Assembly: GCF_002161065.1 (NCBI RefSeq)
Contig: NZ_NFLV01000024.1
Coordinates: 1 to 50,871, forward strand
DNA: 50,871 nucleotides
From: Eubacterium sp. An11
GTDB lineage: Bacteria; Bacillota; Clostridia; Lachnospirales; Lachnospiraceae
Direction of reading: 5' to 3'
Shown: positions 1 to 8,370 of the stretch, one piece after another
Position numbering within the stretch: position 1 is the first letter of the stretch
How the letters are laid out: each line of letters opens with the position of its first letter
Notes under the pieces: generated by a model
Told to the model about the DNA's origin: nothing
The model's input: the letters and a program-made list of their open reading frames with translations, nothing else
Database searches by the model: none
Translations under genes and position numbers: made by a program

Positions 1-52
1 TGTAATCTTTTACGGCCCGTAGCTTCACTTCTGGTAATATTCCTCTAGGCAT
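1..52 (-). CDS. Transposase OrfA, N-terminal fragment cut by the window edge
   Basis: The first 17 codons are visible and read MPRGILPEVKLRAVKDY. This resembles the start of the helix-turn-helix OrfA proteins of IS3-family elements, which bind the IS ends. A strong Shine-Dalgarno (GGAGGGG) lies upstream but is buried in a hairpin. The right-edge copy begins MPKKKISVEDKLYAVN, with the same spacing of Lys, Ala and Val residues, which supports the reading frame. Too little is present to name the family with certainty. Confidence 0.6.
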   Translation of the reverse strand, partial: MPRGILPEVKLRAVKDY

Positions 53-58
53 AATAAA

Positions 59-112
59 ACTCCCCTCCAGATAAACAGTTTTATTATTTCAACTGTCTAC
101 CTAAAGGGGAGC
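59..112 (-). promoter_or_regulatory. Hairpin hiding the transposase ribosome binding site
   Basis: On the minus strand the IS terminus (112-101) pairs over 12 bp with the Shine-Dalgarno region (70-59). An inner 6-bp stem, ACAGTT/AACTGT (96-91 with 80-75), closes around a GAAATAATAA loop. RNA read into the IS from outside would fold so that the ribosome binding site is masked, a known way for elements to avoid transposase expression from neighbouring promoters. The right-edge IS has the same fold with different bases. Confidence 0.6.
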
Positions 113-117
113 ATATC

Positions 118-142
118 ATCCTGCTTTGCAGGATTCTTTTTT
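118..142 (+). terminator. Rho-independent terminator at the IS boundary
   Basis: ATCCTGC/GCAGGAT forms a 7-bp stem with a TTT loop, followed on the plus strand by TTCTTTTTT. It abuts the IS end. No plus-strand gene is visible upstream inside the window, so it would stop transcripts leaving the IS or the region beyond it. Confidence 0.5.
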
Positions 143-149
143 AATTTAA

Positions 150-170
150 CCAGGAAATAAAAGTTCCTGG
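150..170 (-). terminator. Hairpin just downstream of the L,D-transpeptidase
   Basis: CCAGGAA/TTCCTGG is a perfect 7-bp stem with a 7-nt loop, 12 nt past the stop codon of the minus-strand gene. Only a weak T-rich stretch follows, so it may be an inefficient terminator or a 3'-end stabilising hairpin. Confidence 0.4.
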
Positions 171-181
171 TCAAATAAACT

Positions 182-1636
182 TTAATAAATCACGATCGGG
201 AATCCGGCCTCTACATTTTTATAAATGGTAGCGGCAGCAGAATATGGCAGGTTGACACAGCCGTGAGAACCATTGCTTCGGTAGATGGAACCGCCGAAAC
301 TGCTTCTCCAGGTGGCGTCATGCATGCCCTGATTGCCGTTAAATGGCATCCAGTAAGTAACGTCGGAACTGTAGCCGCTTCCGTTGGCGTTGGTGCCGGT
401 GAGGGTTGACGGGCTTTGTTTATAAGTAAGGGCATATACACCTGTGTAGGTATCATAGGTACCGGCTGTTCCGGTAACGCAGGAGGTGTTGAGAATACAC
501 TCTCCGTCAACATAGAGCCAAACTTCCTGGTTGGAGATACTGATCTCCACATAGGAATCACCGATATCATCCTTGGCGGAATTCCGGCATCTTGCGGTAT
601 AGGAGTATACCGGTTCTCTGGTGACAGTTTTTCCGTTGGTGATGTTTTTGATCAGCTTAGCCTTTTCACCGTCAAAATAAATCTTCCACCCGTAATCGCC
701 GCCGTAGGCGTTGATGGTCTCCCCGGAAGAAGTGGTAAATTTTCGGGAAGCTCCCATGGTGTTATATTTGCTGCCGAGTTTTTCAACATAATCACCCACT
801 TTGCTGTCATCGAGGGTGACTTCAAAATCATCGGAAATGTTCACCCAGTCCTTGATGGTGTTGTAATCGACGGTTTCCGTGGTGTAGCTGAAATCATAGG
901 TGATATTGCTGGAGCCGTATTTGTTGGCTGCGGCAAGAGCGTTCTGTACGGCTTCGTCATTTTCATAGTAATTCGGAAGCTTGTAAAGATTCTCTTTCTC
1001 CAGATTGATAACAGTAACGCCGGTGGCAAGGCCTGTCTTTATGGCGTCCAGAAGCTGTTTTTTCTTTACGGTGTTGCCGAGTACTTCCGGAACAACCTCA
1101 AACTGTGTCTCTCCGGCCTGTATGTAGGCATCCTGCGGAGCCACCACATTTGCTGCGTCGAAACATTCCAGATTATCTACAACCTCGGCCAGCTTGTCTT
1201 CATCGAAGGTCACGTCCAGGGTAACGGTGTGATCCTCTTCGCCGAAGAAATGAGTAACCCAGCTCCATGGGCTCTGTGCACGGAAGAGATCGGAAATCTG
1301 TGAACCCACGGAGATGACAGTGTCAATGTCCTGCGGGTCGATGATCTCTGTACGTTCTTTCTCTTCCAGAGCAATTTTGTGTGATTCCAGATCCTCGGTG
1401 AAAGTCCGTTCTGCTTCGTCGAGGGTCATTCCGCCCAGGCTGACGCCGTTTACATACATATCGCGGTAAAAATGGTCTTTATAATGGTAAACACCGATTC
1501 CGTAAGCCAGAACGATGATAACAAAAACAGCGCCGATGATCCATTTGACAGGAAGGGAGGACTTTTTCTTTGCCGCGGTCTTAGCCTGGGTCCGCCTTCC
1601 GCCCTGTGGTTGTTTTGTTTGCTTTTCCTTTTTCAT
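182..1636 (-). CDS. Membrane-anchored L,D-transpeptidase (YkuD fold)
   Basis: This enzyme makes 3-3 cross-links in peptidoglycan or attaches chains to it, on the outer face of the membrane. The 484-residue protein has a basic Lys/Gln-rich cytoplasmic start, one membrane helix (about residues 31-50), two putative peptidoglycan-binding modules of the PG_binding_4 kind in the middle, and a C-terminal YkuD domain. The catalytic signature SHGCVNLP is complete, with His458 and the nucleophile Cys460. This layout is common in clostridial Ldts, which have an extended stalk. The start follows AAAGGATG. A possible -10 box lies near 1769-1774. The next minus-strand gene upstream (CYTH protein) is 180 nt away, so it is probably a separate unit. 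The family is clear; the particular cross-linking role is inferred. Confidence 0.9.
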   Translation of the reverse strand: MKKEKQTKQPQGGRRTQAKTAAKKKSSLPVKWIIGAVFVIIVLAYGIGVYHYKDHFYRDMYVNGVSLGGMTLDEAERTFTEDLESHKIALEEKERTEIIDPQDIDTVISVGSQISDLFRAQSPWSWVTHFFGEEDHTVTLDVTFDEDKLAEVVDNLECFDAANVVAPQDAYIQAGETQFEVVPEVLGNTVKKKQLLDAIKTGLATGVTVINLEKENLYKLPNYYENDEAVQNALAAANKYGSSNITYDFSYTTETVDYNTIKDWVNISDDFEVTLDDSKVGDYVEKLGSKYNTMGASRKFTTSSGETINAYGGDYGWKIYFDGEKAKLIKNITNGKTVTREPVYSYTARCRNSAKDDIGDSYVEISISNQEVWLYVDGECILNTSCVTGTAGTYDTYTGVYALTYKQSPSTLTGTNANGSGYSSDVTYWMPFNGNQGMHDATWRSSFGGSIYRSNGSHGCVNLPYSAAATIYKNVEAGFPIVIY

Positions 1637-1768
1637 GAGTACATCCTTTCATGTGTGACATTAGTTAAAACCGGTATTCTCTTTTTGATCATGATAAGAG
1701 AACAACTCCCCTCTATAGGGCAGCAAATCTCTGTAAAAAGGCAAAAATACAGATTTTAGCCACCATAT

Positions 1769-1774
1769 ATTATA
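1769..1774 (-). promoter_or_regulatory. Possible -10 box for the L,D-transpeptidase gene
   Basis: TATAAT on the minus strand, about 130 nt upstream of the start codon. No convincing -35 box lies at the expected distance, so the assignment is weak. Confidence 0.3.
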
Positions 1775-1819
1775 GTGCATACAAAAAGAAAATGATACCG
1801 GTCAAACCTTACAATTATG

Positions 1820-2308
1820 TTAAGACTTTGTGATATGTGACAAAAAATCTTTTACCTCCTCCGGCGTGCGCTGGCTCAGGCTGGAATTATGAAAACGGGA
1901 ATCCATGGTGACGTCTTCGCCGAACCAGTCAGGAGCTTTGTAGCTGTTGGCGGCTTCGATGTCCGGAAACTCAATTTCTGCCATAATGAAACCTTCGTAA
2001 GCACCGTGGAACACATCAAGCTCGATCAGATATCCGTGGGATTCCGGAATCTTATAGCGGGTTTTTTCTATTATAATGCCATCAGTTTTGGTGGCAAGAT
2101 GAGAGAAGCTCTCCCGGGAAAGAGGCATTTCCACCTCTTCTCTGGCGAGAAGGCCTTCGGATTTTACTGTCAAAATATAATCCTCATTCTTCTGCCGGAT
2201 ACGTATGACCGGACTGGTGCAGACATAGGCCTGTGAAATGTGATCATGAGGATAGGAATCCAGATCTTCTGGAAGATGCCGGATCAGATATTTTCGTTCG
2301 ATTTCCAT
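1820..2308 (-). CDS. CYTH-domain phosphatase/cyclase-family protein
   Basis: The 162-residue product begins MEIERKYLI, the ExExK metal/triphosphate-binding signature of the CYTH superfamily (class IV adenylate cyclase, thiamine triphosphatase, inorganic triphosphatase). Basic residues typical of the triphosphate tunnel follow (RIRQK, LTVKSEG) and then paired acidic strands (ELDVF, AEIEF). Most bacterial members of this short kind hydrolyse inorganic triphosphate or thiamine triphosphate rather than making cAMP. Two ATGs are adjacent: 2308 has AGAGG 5 nt upstream and 2311 has GGAGG 10 nt upstream, and the first fits the family start better. The substrate cannot be told from sequence. Confidence 0.85.
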   Translation of the reverse strand: MEIERKYLIRHLPEDLDSYPHDHISQAYVCTSPVIRIRQKNEDYILTVKSEGLLAREEVEMPLSRESFSHLATKTDGIIIEKTRYKIPESHGYLIELDVFHGAYEGFIMAEIEFPDIEAANSYKAPDWFGEDVTMDSRFHNSSLSQRTPEEVKDFLSHITKS

Positions 2309-2475
2309 CATAACCTCTTTTCCTCCGCCGATGAGCGGAAATAAAAATATAATATACTGAGATCTTTCTGCGGCAGCAAAATGATAAATGTATCCCCCGC
2401 AGAGAATATATATCAATTACAATAGTATACCGGATTTTTGTAAAAAAGGAAACCATGAATTTATTATGGCTGACC

Positions 2476-2504
2476 TTGATTAATATGTCTTTTTAGGCTA
2501 TTAT
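2476..2504 (+). promoter_or_regulatory. Sigma-A-type promoter of the 2.5-7.4 kb operon
   Basis: TTGATT and TATTAT are separated by exactly 17 bp, placing a transcription start near 2511, about 48 nt before the first gene. The spacing is ideal and both boxes are close to consensus. Confidence 0.6.
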
Positions 2505-2558
2505 TTAAGGAAGCGTTATAAGAAAACGTCTTATAATATATTTGCAGGAGGTTTATTC

Positions 2559-3104
2559 ATGAGTTTAGTATATGTATTTTTTGCAGATGGATTTGAAGAA
2601 GTGGAGGCGCTCACAACCGTGGATTTATTGAGACGGGCCGGTGAGGATGTGCGCATGGTTTCTATTATGGGAAGAAAGACTGTGACCGGTTCCCATAATA
2701 TTTCCGTAGACTGCGATATGGTTTTTGAAGAGATTGGAAAGACAGCAGACCTTCTTGTCCTTCCGGGCGGACTGCCGGGAACAGATCATTTGAGAGAACA
2801 CAGAGAACTGGCGGATCTTCTCACAGAACAGTACCAGGATGGACGGTATGTGGCAGCCATCTGTGCGGCCCCTTCCGTGCTGGCAGGACTCGGATTCCTG
2901 AAGAACAGAAAGGCAACCAGTTATCCGGGATGTGTGGATGCGTCTCAGTGCGGCAGCTATGTGGAAGAACCGGTGGCAGTGGATGGAAATGTCATCACCA
3001 GCCGGGGTGTCGGCACGGCGATTCCTTTTGCTCTTGCGCTGATCGAACTGCTGGAGAGCAAAGAAGAAGCAGAGAAAATTGCTGCCCCCATCGTGTACCG
3101 GTAA
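2559..3104 (+). CDS. DJ-1/PfpI family protein
   Basis: This is a 181-residue single-domain protein of the DJ-1/YajL branch of the class I glutamine amidotransferase-like superfamily. Such proteins are reported as glyoxalases, deglycases or chaperones; the activity of this one is not known. The start has the conserved GFEEVEA acidic patch, and the reactive cysteine sits in the nucleophile elbow AAICAAPS (Cys102). SYPG and TSRG motifs complete the pocket. The gene follows a consensus AGGAGG and a good promoter. It is the first gene of a tight plus-strand operon with envelope genes, which may be coincidental. Confidence 0.9.
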   Translation: MSLVYVFFADGFEEVEALTTVDLLRRAGEDVRMVSIMGRKTVTGSHNISVDCDMVFEEIGKTADLLVLPGGLPGTDHLREHRELADLLTEQYQDGRYVAAICAAPSVLAGLGFLKNRKATSYPGCVDASQCGSYVEEPVAVDGNVITSRGVGTAIPFALALIELLESKEEAEKIAAPIVYR

Positions 3105-3117
3105 GCAGGAGGAATAC

Positions 3118-3906
3118 ATGAACCAGGAAAACCAAGTCGGCTTTTTCAGGCGGTATTTTATCGCCTGTTTTCAGCCGGGAAAATATAAGTTACTGCTGGA
3201 GAAAAAGACAGGCAGCCATGTGATCTATATGATTCTTCTCGTTGCCTTCCTGCTGATCGTGGATACATTGATTCCATTTGGAGCGTGGATGACCAGTGTG
3301 GGTGGATTCAGGAATCTCTTTTTAAATCGTCTGCCTGCATTTACTCTGGAAGACGGAACCTTTGAGATTGAGTCGCCCATTTCTTTTGAGATTGGACAGG
3401 CCATTCGGGTGGAGATGAATTCGGATGTGGAAAAATACACGAAGAAGGATTTTGAGGAAGAATACCAGGAAGAGATTCTGGTGAGCCGGACCAACGTGCT
3501 GATCCGGGCCGGAGAGAGGGGATCGGATCTGCAGCTGTCTTCTCTTGGGAATATGTATCTGGACAATCAGGTGCTGACAGCGGCGATTCCGGCGCTCATG
3601 GTGATGCTCGTGTTTTATTTTCTGATAATGTTCGCGTCCAAAGCTGTGCAGTATGCGGTGGTCGCTCTGGTGTACGGTTTGATCTGCCGGGTGGGTGTGC
3701 GCTCGCCGGAGGGAAAGACCATTTCCATCGGAGATTCTTTCTGGATCGCGGTGTATGCCAAGACACTCTTTGCCATCATCGCCAGCGTGAATTCCAGTCT
3801 GGGATATCCGGTCAGCAGTTTCTGGGTATCTGTTATTTCTATTGTGATCGTGATGAGCTATATGTTTAAAGCGGAGGTTTCCGTTCTGAAACCGGAGACT
3901 TCCTGA
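3118..3906 (+). CDS. DUF1189-family membrane protein
   Basis: A 262-residue integral membrane protein of unknown function. One hydrophobic helix lies near residues 36-60, an extracytoplasmic region of about 95 residues follows, and then there are three or more helices to the C-terminus. The pattern and the YFIACFQPGKY start match the DUF1189 family seen throughout Firmicutes. The start was placed at the ATG after AGGAGG (GCAGGAGGAATACATG) rather than an earlier in-frame ATG inside the preceding gene. Gaps to both neighbours are 13 nt, so it is cotranscribed with the DJ-1 and cobU genes. Confidence 0.75.
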   Translation: MNQENQVGFFRRYFIACFQPGKYKLLLEKKTGSHVIYMILLVAFLLIVDTLIPFGAWMTSVGGFRNLFLNRLPAFTLEDGTFEIESPISFEIGQAIRVEMNSDVEKYTKKDFEEEYQEEILVSRTNVLIRAGERGSDLQLSSLGNMYLDNQVLTAAIPALMVMLVFYFLIMFASKAVQYAVVALVYGLICRVGVRSPEGKTISIGDSFWIAVYAKTLFAIIASVNSSLGYPVSSFWVSVISIVIVMSYMFKAEVSVLKPETS

Positions 3907-3919
3907 AAGGGGAGATATT

Positions 3920-4474
3920 ATGTCTAAAGTGATTATGGTGACCGGCGGCAGCCGGAGCGGAAAAAGTGTGCTTGCGGAGAAAAAAGCGATAGAGTATGGC
4001 AAGAGAAGCGTACTGTATATCGCCACGGCAATTCCCGTTGATGAGGATATGAAGGAGCGGATCCGGATTCATCAGGAACGCCGGGATTCCGAGTGGGGCA
4101 CCTACGAAGGATACCGGGATCTGGGTGAGGTGGTCAGCAGCACAGAGAAAGATACGATTCTTCTGGACTGTGTGACCGTACTGATCACCAATATCCTCAT
4201 GGAAGACGAAAAAGATTTTGATAAACTGAGCAGCCGGGAGATTGAAGATCTGGAAGCGCAGGTGATGATGGAACTGAGCAACATTATCAAAGGTGCAAGA
4301 GACGGCAATAAGACGTTGATTCTTGTGACCAACGAAGTGGGAATGTGTGTTGTTCCGTCCTACCGCCTGGGACGTATCTTCAGTGATATCACCGGGAAGG
4401 CTAACCAGCTCATCGCTTCATTGAGTGATGAGGTCTACATGTCTATCAGCGGCATTCCGCTGCGTCTGAAATAG
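3920..4474 (+). CDS. cobU: Adenosylcobinamide kinase / adenosylcobinamide-phosphate guanylyltransferase
   Basis: This bifunctional enzyme of cobalamin assembly phosphorylates adenosylcobinamide and then adds GMP. The P-loop GGSRSGKS is at residues 9-16, the histidine that forms the GMP adduct is in IHQERR (His51), and ILLDCVTVLITN and TNEVGMCVVP are typical of the family. The length of 184 residues is normal. No other cobalamin gene lies in the window, so it works with distant genes or in salvage. It sits between DUF1189 and sortase in the operon, 13 nt and 8 nt from its neighbours, a functionally mixed context. Confidence 0.93.
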   Translation: MSKVIMVTGGSRSGKSVLAEKKAIEYGKRSVLYIATAIPVDEDMKERIRIHQERRDSEWGTYEGYRDLGEVVSSTEKDTILLDCVTVLITNILMEDEKDFDKLSSREIEDLEAQVMMELSNIIKGARDGNKTLILVTNEVGMCVVPSYRLGRIFSDITGKANQLIASLSDEVYMSISGIPLRLK

Positions 4475-4482
4475 GTGGTTTC

Positions 4483-5268
4483 ATGAAAAAGAGAAAAAGA
4501 AGTCCTCTGTCTGCCCTGATTCTGCTCATTTGCCTGGCTGTTGCCGCCTTTTCCGCCTGGAAACTTTACGGATATTTCCGGGGATACAGGGATGGAGAAA
4601 AAGAGTACGAGGAGCTGACCCAGTATGTGGATACCTCACAGCAGGGGGAGACAAAGAAGGGCAAAAAGGACAAATGCCCGATTACCGTGGATTTCGAATC
4701 CCTGCGCGCCATCAATGAAGATATTGTCGCGTGGGTCTATATCCCGGATACGGGCATCAATTATCCGGTGGTCCAGGGGGAGGATAATGAGTATTATCTC
4801 CATCATACATTTGAGAAAAAGGAAAATTTCTCTGGAGCCATCTTTATGGATATCACTTGCCGGCCGGATTTTTCCTCGGACAACAGCATTTTATTCGGGC
4901 ATAATTTAAGAACCGGGGAGATGTTCGGCGAACTTAAAAAATTATATGATACCGACTACAATGAAGAGGCTGATTACCGGAAGCATCCGGTCATCTGGGT
5001 GGTGACGCCTGATGCGGCCATGGAATACCGGATTTTTGCTGCGAGAGAAATCAGTGTGGAAAAAGACACGGATGTGTATATGGTGGATTTTGCGCAGGAA
5101 GAAGAGTACCAGGCGTGGATGCAGAAGCAGAAGGAGGCATCCATGTATGAGACGGATACGGATATTTCTTCCTATGAGCCGATGCTTACGCTTTCCACCT
5201 GTACTTCTGATACGGAGGACGGCCGTTTTGTGGTGCAGGCTGTCCGGATTCAGAGAAGTGCGCAATAA
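4483..5268 (+). CDS. srtB: Class B sortase
   Basis: A membrane-anchored cysteine transpeptidase that attaches surface proteins to the wall or builds pili. The 261-residue protein has an N-terminal signal-anchor (about residues 10-27), the WVYIPDTGINYPVVQ stretch typical of class B enzymes, His140 in FGHN, Cys240 in TLSTC, and the catalytic arginine shortly after (GRFVVQAVR). No LPXTG or NPXTN substrate gene is recognisable nearby, so its substrate is encoded elsewhere. It is followed 27 nt later by an LTA-synthase-like gene, giving the end of the operon a cell-surface theme. Confidence 0.92.
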   Translation: MKKRKRSPLSALILLICLAVAAFSAWKLYGYFRGYRDGEKEYEELTQYVDTSQQGETKKGKKDKCPITVDFESLRAINEDIVAWVYIPDTGINYPVVQGEDNEYYLHHTFEKKENFSGAIFMDITCRPDFSSDNSILFGHNLRTGEMFGELKKLYDTDYNEEADYRKHPVIWVVTPDAAMEYRIFAAREISVEKDTDVYMVDFAQEEEYQAWMQKQKEASMYETDTDISSYEPMLTLSTCTSDTEDGRFVVQAVRIQRSAQ

Positions 5269-5295
5269 ATATGATCGTAATGGAAAGGAAATGTG

Positions 5296-7386
5296 ATGTG
5301 GAGAAAATTATGGAATTCTTCCGGCTGGAAGGTTCTGTGCTGTAATGTTATAACTGCTCTGGCTCTCAACCTTTTCCTGGAATGGATGGAAAGAAAATCC
5401 ATAAAAGAAGTGCTGGCGTTTATCAACGAAAGAACTTACGTTTTTCTTTTTAACGCGGCCATTCTCTTTATGTTTCTTTCCATCGTACTGCTTGTCAGAA
5501 AGAAAATATTTGTGTACACAGTCATCACAGCATGCTGGATTTTAATAGGACTGACCAACGGCATAGTTTTGAACGGACGAAAAACGCCGTTTACCGCAGT
5601 GGATCTGACTGTGGCAAAATCTATTCTGCCGGTGCTTAACAGCTATCTCGAGCTGTGGCAGATTGTGATGCTGGTGATTTTGATGGTGGCGGCCGTTATT
5701 TTTCTGGTCTGTCTGTGTCTGTATTCTCCGTCCAGCGGAGAATCCTTTAACAGGCGGGTCAATGTGCTGCTTGAGCTGGTACTGCTGGTTGCCTTTGGAA
5801 TATTTGCCTATGTGGGCGTGGGAAAGGGACAGCTGATCAGCAAGTTTGATAACCCGATTAACGGGTACAAAGATTACGGCGTTGCCTACGGGTTTTGTGT
5901 GACGGCTCTGGATACCGGCATTGACCGGCCGATCAATTACAGCCGAGACAGGGTCAATAAACTGAAAAATAAGATGGCTGACCTTCTTTCTGAGGAGGAA
6001 GCGGAAGAAAATGCGGAGGACAGCAGAGAGCCTAATATTATTTTTATCCAGCTGGAATCCTTTTTTGATCTGTCCCAGGTGAAAAATCTGGATATTTCAG
6101 AGGATCCGATTCCGTTTTTTCATCAGCTTCAGGAAAATACCACTTCCGGGCGGCTGCGGGTGCCGGTTTATGGAGCCGGAACCATCAATACGGAGTTTGA
6201 AGTCATCACTGGAATGAGTACAGCTTATTTCGGTACCGGAGAGTATCCTTATCGAAGTGTTCTCCAGAAGAAGACCTGCGAGAGCATTGCCTACTGGCTG
6301 AAGGATCTGTCTTATGAGAGCACAGTGATTCATAATAACAATGCATCTTTTTATGACCGCTATAAAGTATTTTCCAATTTGGGATTTGATAATTTTATCA
6401 CCATTGAAAACATGAAAGTAAAAAGCTGGACGGAGGCCGGCTGGGCGAAAGATGCGGTGCTTACCGATTACATCCTTGATACCATGGAAGAGACGGCTGA
6501 GAAAGATATTATTTATACCATTTCTGTCCAGGGACACGGAGATTATCCGACATCCAGCCAGGAGGGCTCGGAGATTCAGGTGACCGGCGAGGGATACAGC
6601 GAATCCTATCTGAATCAGGTGACATATTACGCCAATCAGATTCATGAGATGGATGCATTTTTGGAAGATCTCATCGGAAAACTGGAAAACTGCGGAGAGG
6701 ATACCATGGTCATCGCTTATGGGGACCATCTTCCGGGACTGGATTTTGAGACGGATGATCTGAAAGAAGGCAATAAATATGAGACCCCATATTTTATCTG
6801 GGATAACTTTGGTTATAACAGCAGCCACAAAAAAGAAGAGTCAGAGAACCTGAAGGCCTGGGATCTGGCTTCCAAAGTTCTTTCCCAGGTAAACATTCAC
6901 AGTGGAGTGATCAATCAGTTCCATCAAACTATGAAGGGGACCAGGAACGAGGGTAAGAACCTGAAGCTCCTGCAGTACGACATGCTTTACGGTGCGGATT
7001 TCTCCCATGAAGGGGAAGAGGAACTGGAGCCTACAACCTTGTGTTATAGTCTGAAGCCGGTCGAGGTGACAAAAGTCAAGGAAGATGACGGAAAATATTT
7101 GCTGCTGGGTGAGAATTTTAACGAATACAGTCGTGTGTACATTAATGGAATTCTGACCAATTCCACGCTGAAGAGCGATAAAGTTCTGGAAATCAAGGCC
7201 AGCGCATTGAAGGACGGAGATGAAATCACGATCCATCAGGTGAGCAAGACCAATAATAATATTACGCTGAACAAGTCTGAAGTATTTACCTTTGATCTGT
7301 CTCAGGCAGAACCGCTGTACAGGGATGATTCCTGGCAGAAAGCGGAGATCGATGACGAGAACATAGATATCTCATCGGAAAAATGA
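5296..7386 (+). CDS. LTA-synthase-family sulfatase with extra C-terminal domain
   Basis: A polytopic membrane enzyme of the LtaS type, which transfers glycerol-phosphate (or a related phospho-alcohol) to an envelope polymer. About five N-terminal helices (residues 10-190) are followed by an extracellular sulfatase-like domain beginning NIIFIQLESFF. The likely nucleophile threonine is in YGAGTINTEFE, and VQGHGDYP and AYGDHLPGL carry the metal ligands. After the sulfatase domain there is an extension of about 130 residues with a beta-rich, IPT/TIG-like pattern (YLLLGENFNEYSRVYING), which is absent from classical LtaS. The ATG at 5296 was chosen over the GTG at 5293 because AAAGGA lies 6 nt upstream of it. 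It is the last gene of the operon, ahead of a long terminator hairpin. Confidence 0.85.
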   Translation: MWRKLWNSSGWKVLCCNVITALALNLFLEWMERKSIKEVLAFINERTYVFLFNAAILFMFLSIVLLVRKKIFVYTVITACWILIGLTNGIVLNGRKTPFTAVDLTVAKSILPVLNSYLELWQIVMLVILMVAAVIFLVCLCLYSPSSGESFNRRVNVLLELVLLVAFGIFAYVGVGKGQLISKFDNPINGYKDYGVAYGFCVTALDTGIDRPINYSRDRVNKLKNKMADLLSEEEAEENAEDSREPNIIFIQLESFFDLSQVKNLDISEDPIPFFHQLQENTTSGRLRVPVYGAGTINTEFEVITGMSTAYFGTGEYPYRSVLQKKTCESIAYWLKDLSYESTVIHNNNASFYDRYKVFSNLGFDNFITIENMKVKSWTEAGWAKDAVLTDYILDTMEETAEKDIIYTISVQGHGDYPTSSQEGSEIQVTGEGYSESYLNQVTYYANQIHEMDAFLEDLIGKLENCGEDTMVIAYGDHLPGLDFETDDLKEGNKYETPYFIWDNFGYNSSHKKEESENLKAWDLASKVLSQVNIHSGVINQFHQTMKGTRNEGKNLKLLQYDMLYGADFSHEGEEELEPTTLCYSLKPVEVTKVKEDDGKYLLLGENFNEYSRVYINGILTNSTLKSDKVLEIKASALKDGDEITIHQVSKTNNNITLNKSEVFTFDLSQAEPLYRDDSWQKAEIDDENIDISSEK

Positions 7387-7406
7387 GTCTTAAAAATAAA
7401 AACAGA

Positions 7407-7502
7407 CAGCCGCCGGATTTCATTCCGGGATATGTTTCTGTCGGGACAGTAGAATTTCCACTGTCCTGCAACACATTTCCTGGAAGAGAAATCCGGCGGC
7501 TG
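7407..7502. terminator. Very long bidirectional terminator hairpin
   Basis: A 15-bp perfect stem (7407-7421 with 7488-7502, CAGCCGCCGG...) continues as an 8-bp stem (7423-7430 with 7478-7485, one G-U) and a terminal 7-bp hairpin GGACAGT/ACTGTCC (7444-7466). T-rich tracts follow on both strands. It lies between the convergent sulfatase and LytTR genes, so it should stop transcription from both sides. Confidence 0.75.
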
Positions 7503-7504
7503 TT

Positions 7505-8218
7505 TTATTTCTGGTCTTCCTCCCACATACAGCTCATGAAATTTTGCTGTAATTCTTTATAGTAGGTGCGGCTGACCGGAATCTGGGTGCCGTCCGATAA
7601 AGTACAGAACTGACGGTTCATGGTGATGATATGTCTGCAGTTGACCAGAAAACTTCGGTGAGAGAAGCAGAACCAGTTCTCTACGGTATCTTTCAGATCG
7701 TGCAGTTTTTCCGTAGTTTTGTAAGAAGCATCTCTGGTATGAATCTCCGTATTTCTGAGCACCCGTTCCATGTAAAGGATATCTTTTTGAGGGATACGGG
7801 CGGAACTTTTTCCAAACTGAATGGAAAGATAAAAATGTTCCAGTTCCTTCAGACGGGCGATGGCCTTATGCAGCGCCTTGGGCAGATAGGTGTCTATCTG
7901 ACTTTTCAGGATAAAATAAATGTGAGAAGATTCATAAACCTGCGATGCGTAATCTACATAATTGGTAATATAAATAATCTGGCAATCCGGAAGCACGGAG
8001 GTGATATCCTTGGCGGTCTGGATTCCGGAAGAATCCCGCAGTTCAATGTCCATAAAGACAATCTGCGGTTCCACTTTTTGTTCCCGGACGGCAGTTAAAA
8101 TATCGGCGGCATCAGAAAAAGAAAGAACCTGCGCTTCCATGGGACTGCACTGCTCGATTTTCTGACTTATTTCTCTTGATGCGATGGGGTTGTCTTCACA
8201 GACAGCAATCGTCAACAT
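7505..8218 (-). CDS. LytTR-type response regulator
   Basis: A 237-residue transcription factor of the AgrA/ComE type. The receiver domain (about residues 1-120) has the acidic pair in CEDN and the phosphoacceptor Asp57 in IVFMDIEL. The LytTR DNA-binding domain (about 135-235) has ILYMER and the FSHRSFLVN and PVSRTYYKEL motifs. The start at 8218 follows AAAGGAG; an earlier in-frame ATG lacks this. It is the only response regulator in the window and lies at the downstream end of five membrane signalling genes on the same strand, so it is the likely output of that system. It ends at the shared terminator hairpin. Confidence 0.93.
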   Translation of the reverse strand: MLTIAVCEDNPIASREISQKIEQCSPMEAQVLSFSDAADILTAVREQKVEPQIVFMDIELRDSSGIQTAKDITSVLPDCQIIYITNYVDYASQVYESSHIYFILKSQIDTYLPKALHKAIARLKELEHFYLSIQFGKSSARIPQKDILYMERVLRNTEIHTRDASYKTTEKLHDLKDTVENWFCFSHRSFLVNCRHIITMNRQFCTLSDGTQIPVSRTYYKELQQNFMSCMWEEDQK

Positions 8219-8312
8219 GAAAAAGCTCCTTTCTGTTTCGTTTTTATTCTTCATAGATAAAGGACACTGCAGATGGATATTTTTCGCATTACAGTGTTAA
8301 AAAGCCACTATT

Positions 8313-8318
8313 ATTATA
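8313..8318 (-). promoter_or_regulatory. Possible -10 box in the 152-nt gap before the LytTR gene
   Basis: TATAAT (minus strand) lies about 95 nt upstream of the LytTR start. The -35 region (TTTCTT) is poor, as expected if the promoter needs an activator. No terminator is visible after the preceding gene, so readthrough from it is also possible. Confidence 0.4.
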
Positions 8319-8370
8319 CTAGAATTTCAAAAATTAAGAAACAGAAAAAAGGTGCAAATATGTCAGACTT

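Larger units (their letters stand above)
1..118 (-). mobile_element. End of an IS3-like insertion sequence (partial)
   Basis: Read on the minus strand, the element starts with TGATATGCTCCC at position 118 and runs out of the left edge. It contains a structured leader and the first codons of a transposase. The same arrangement, with homologous but clearly different sequence, occurs in opposite orientation at the right edge (from 50754), which is what shows this to be a mobile element. The IS3/IS150-like label rests on the small basic N-terminus of the ORF and is tentative. The far end and any target duplication are outside the window. Confidence 0.7.

Noticed and set aside
416-1303. Long plus-strand open frame opposite the L,D-transpeptidase
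   Set aside because: It is antisense to a gene with clear YkuD motifs, has no ribosome site and no family resemblance.
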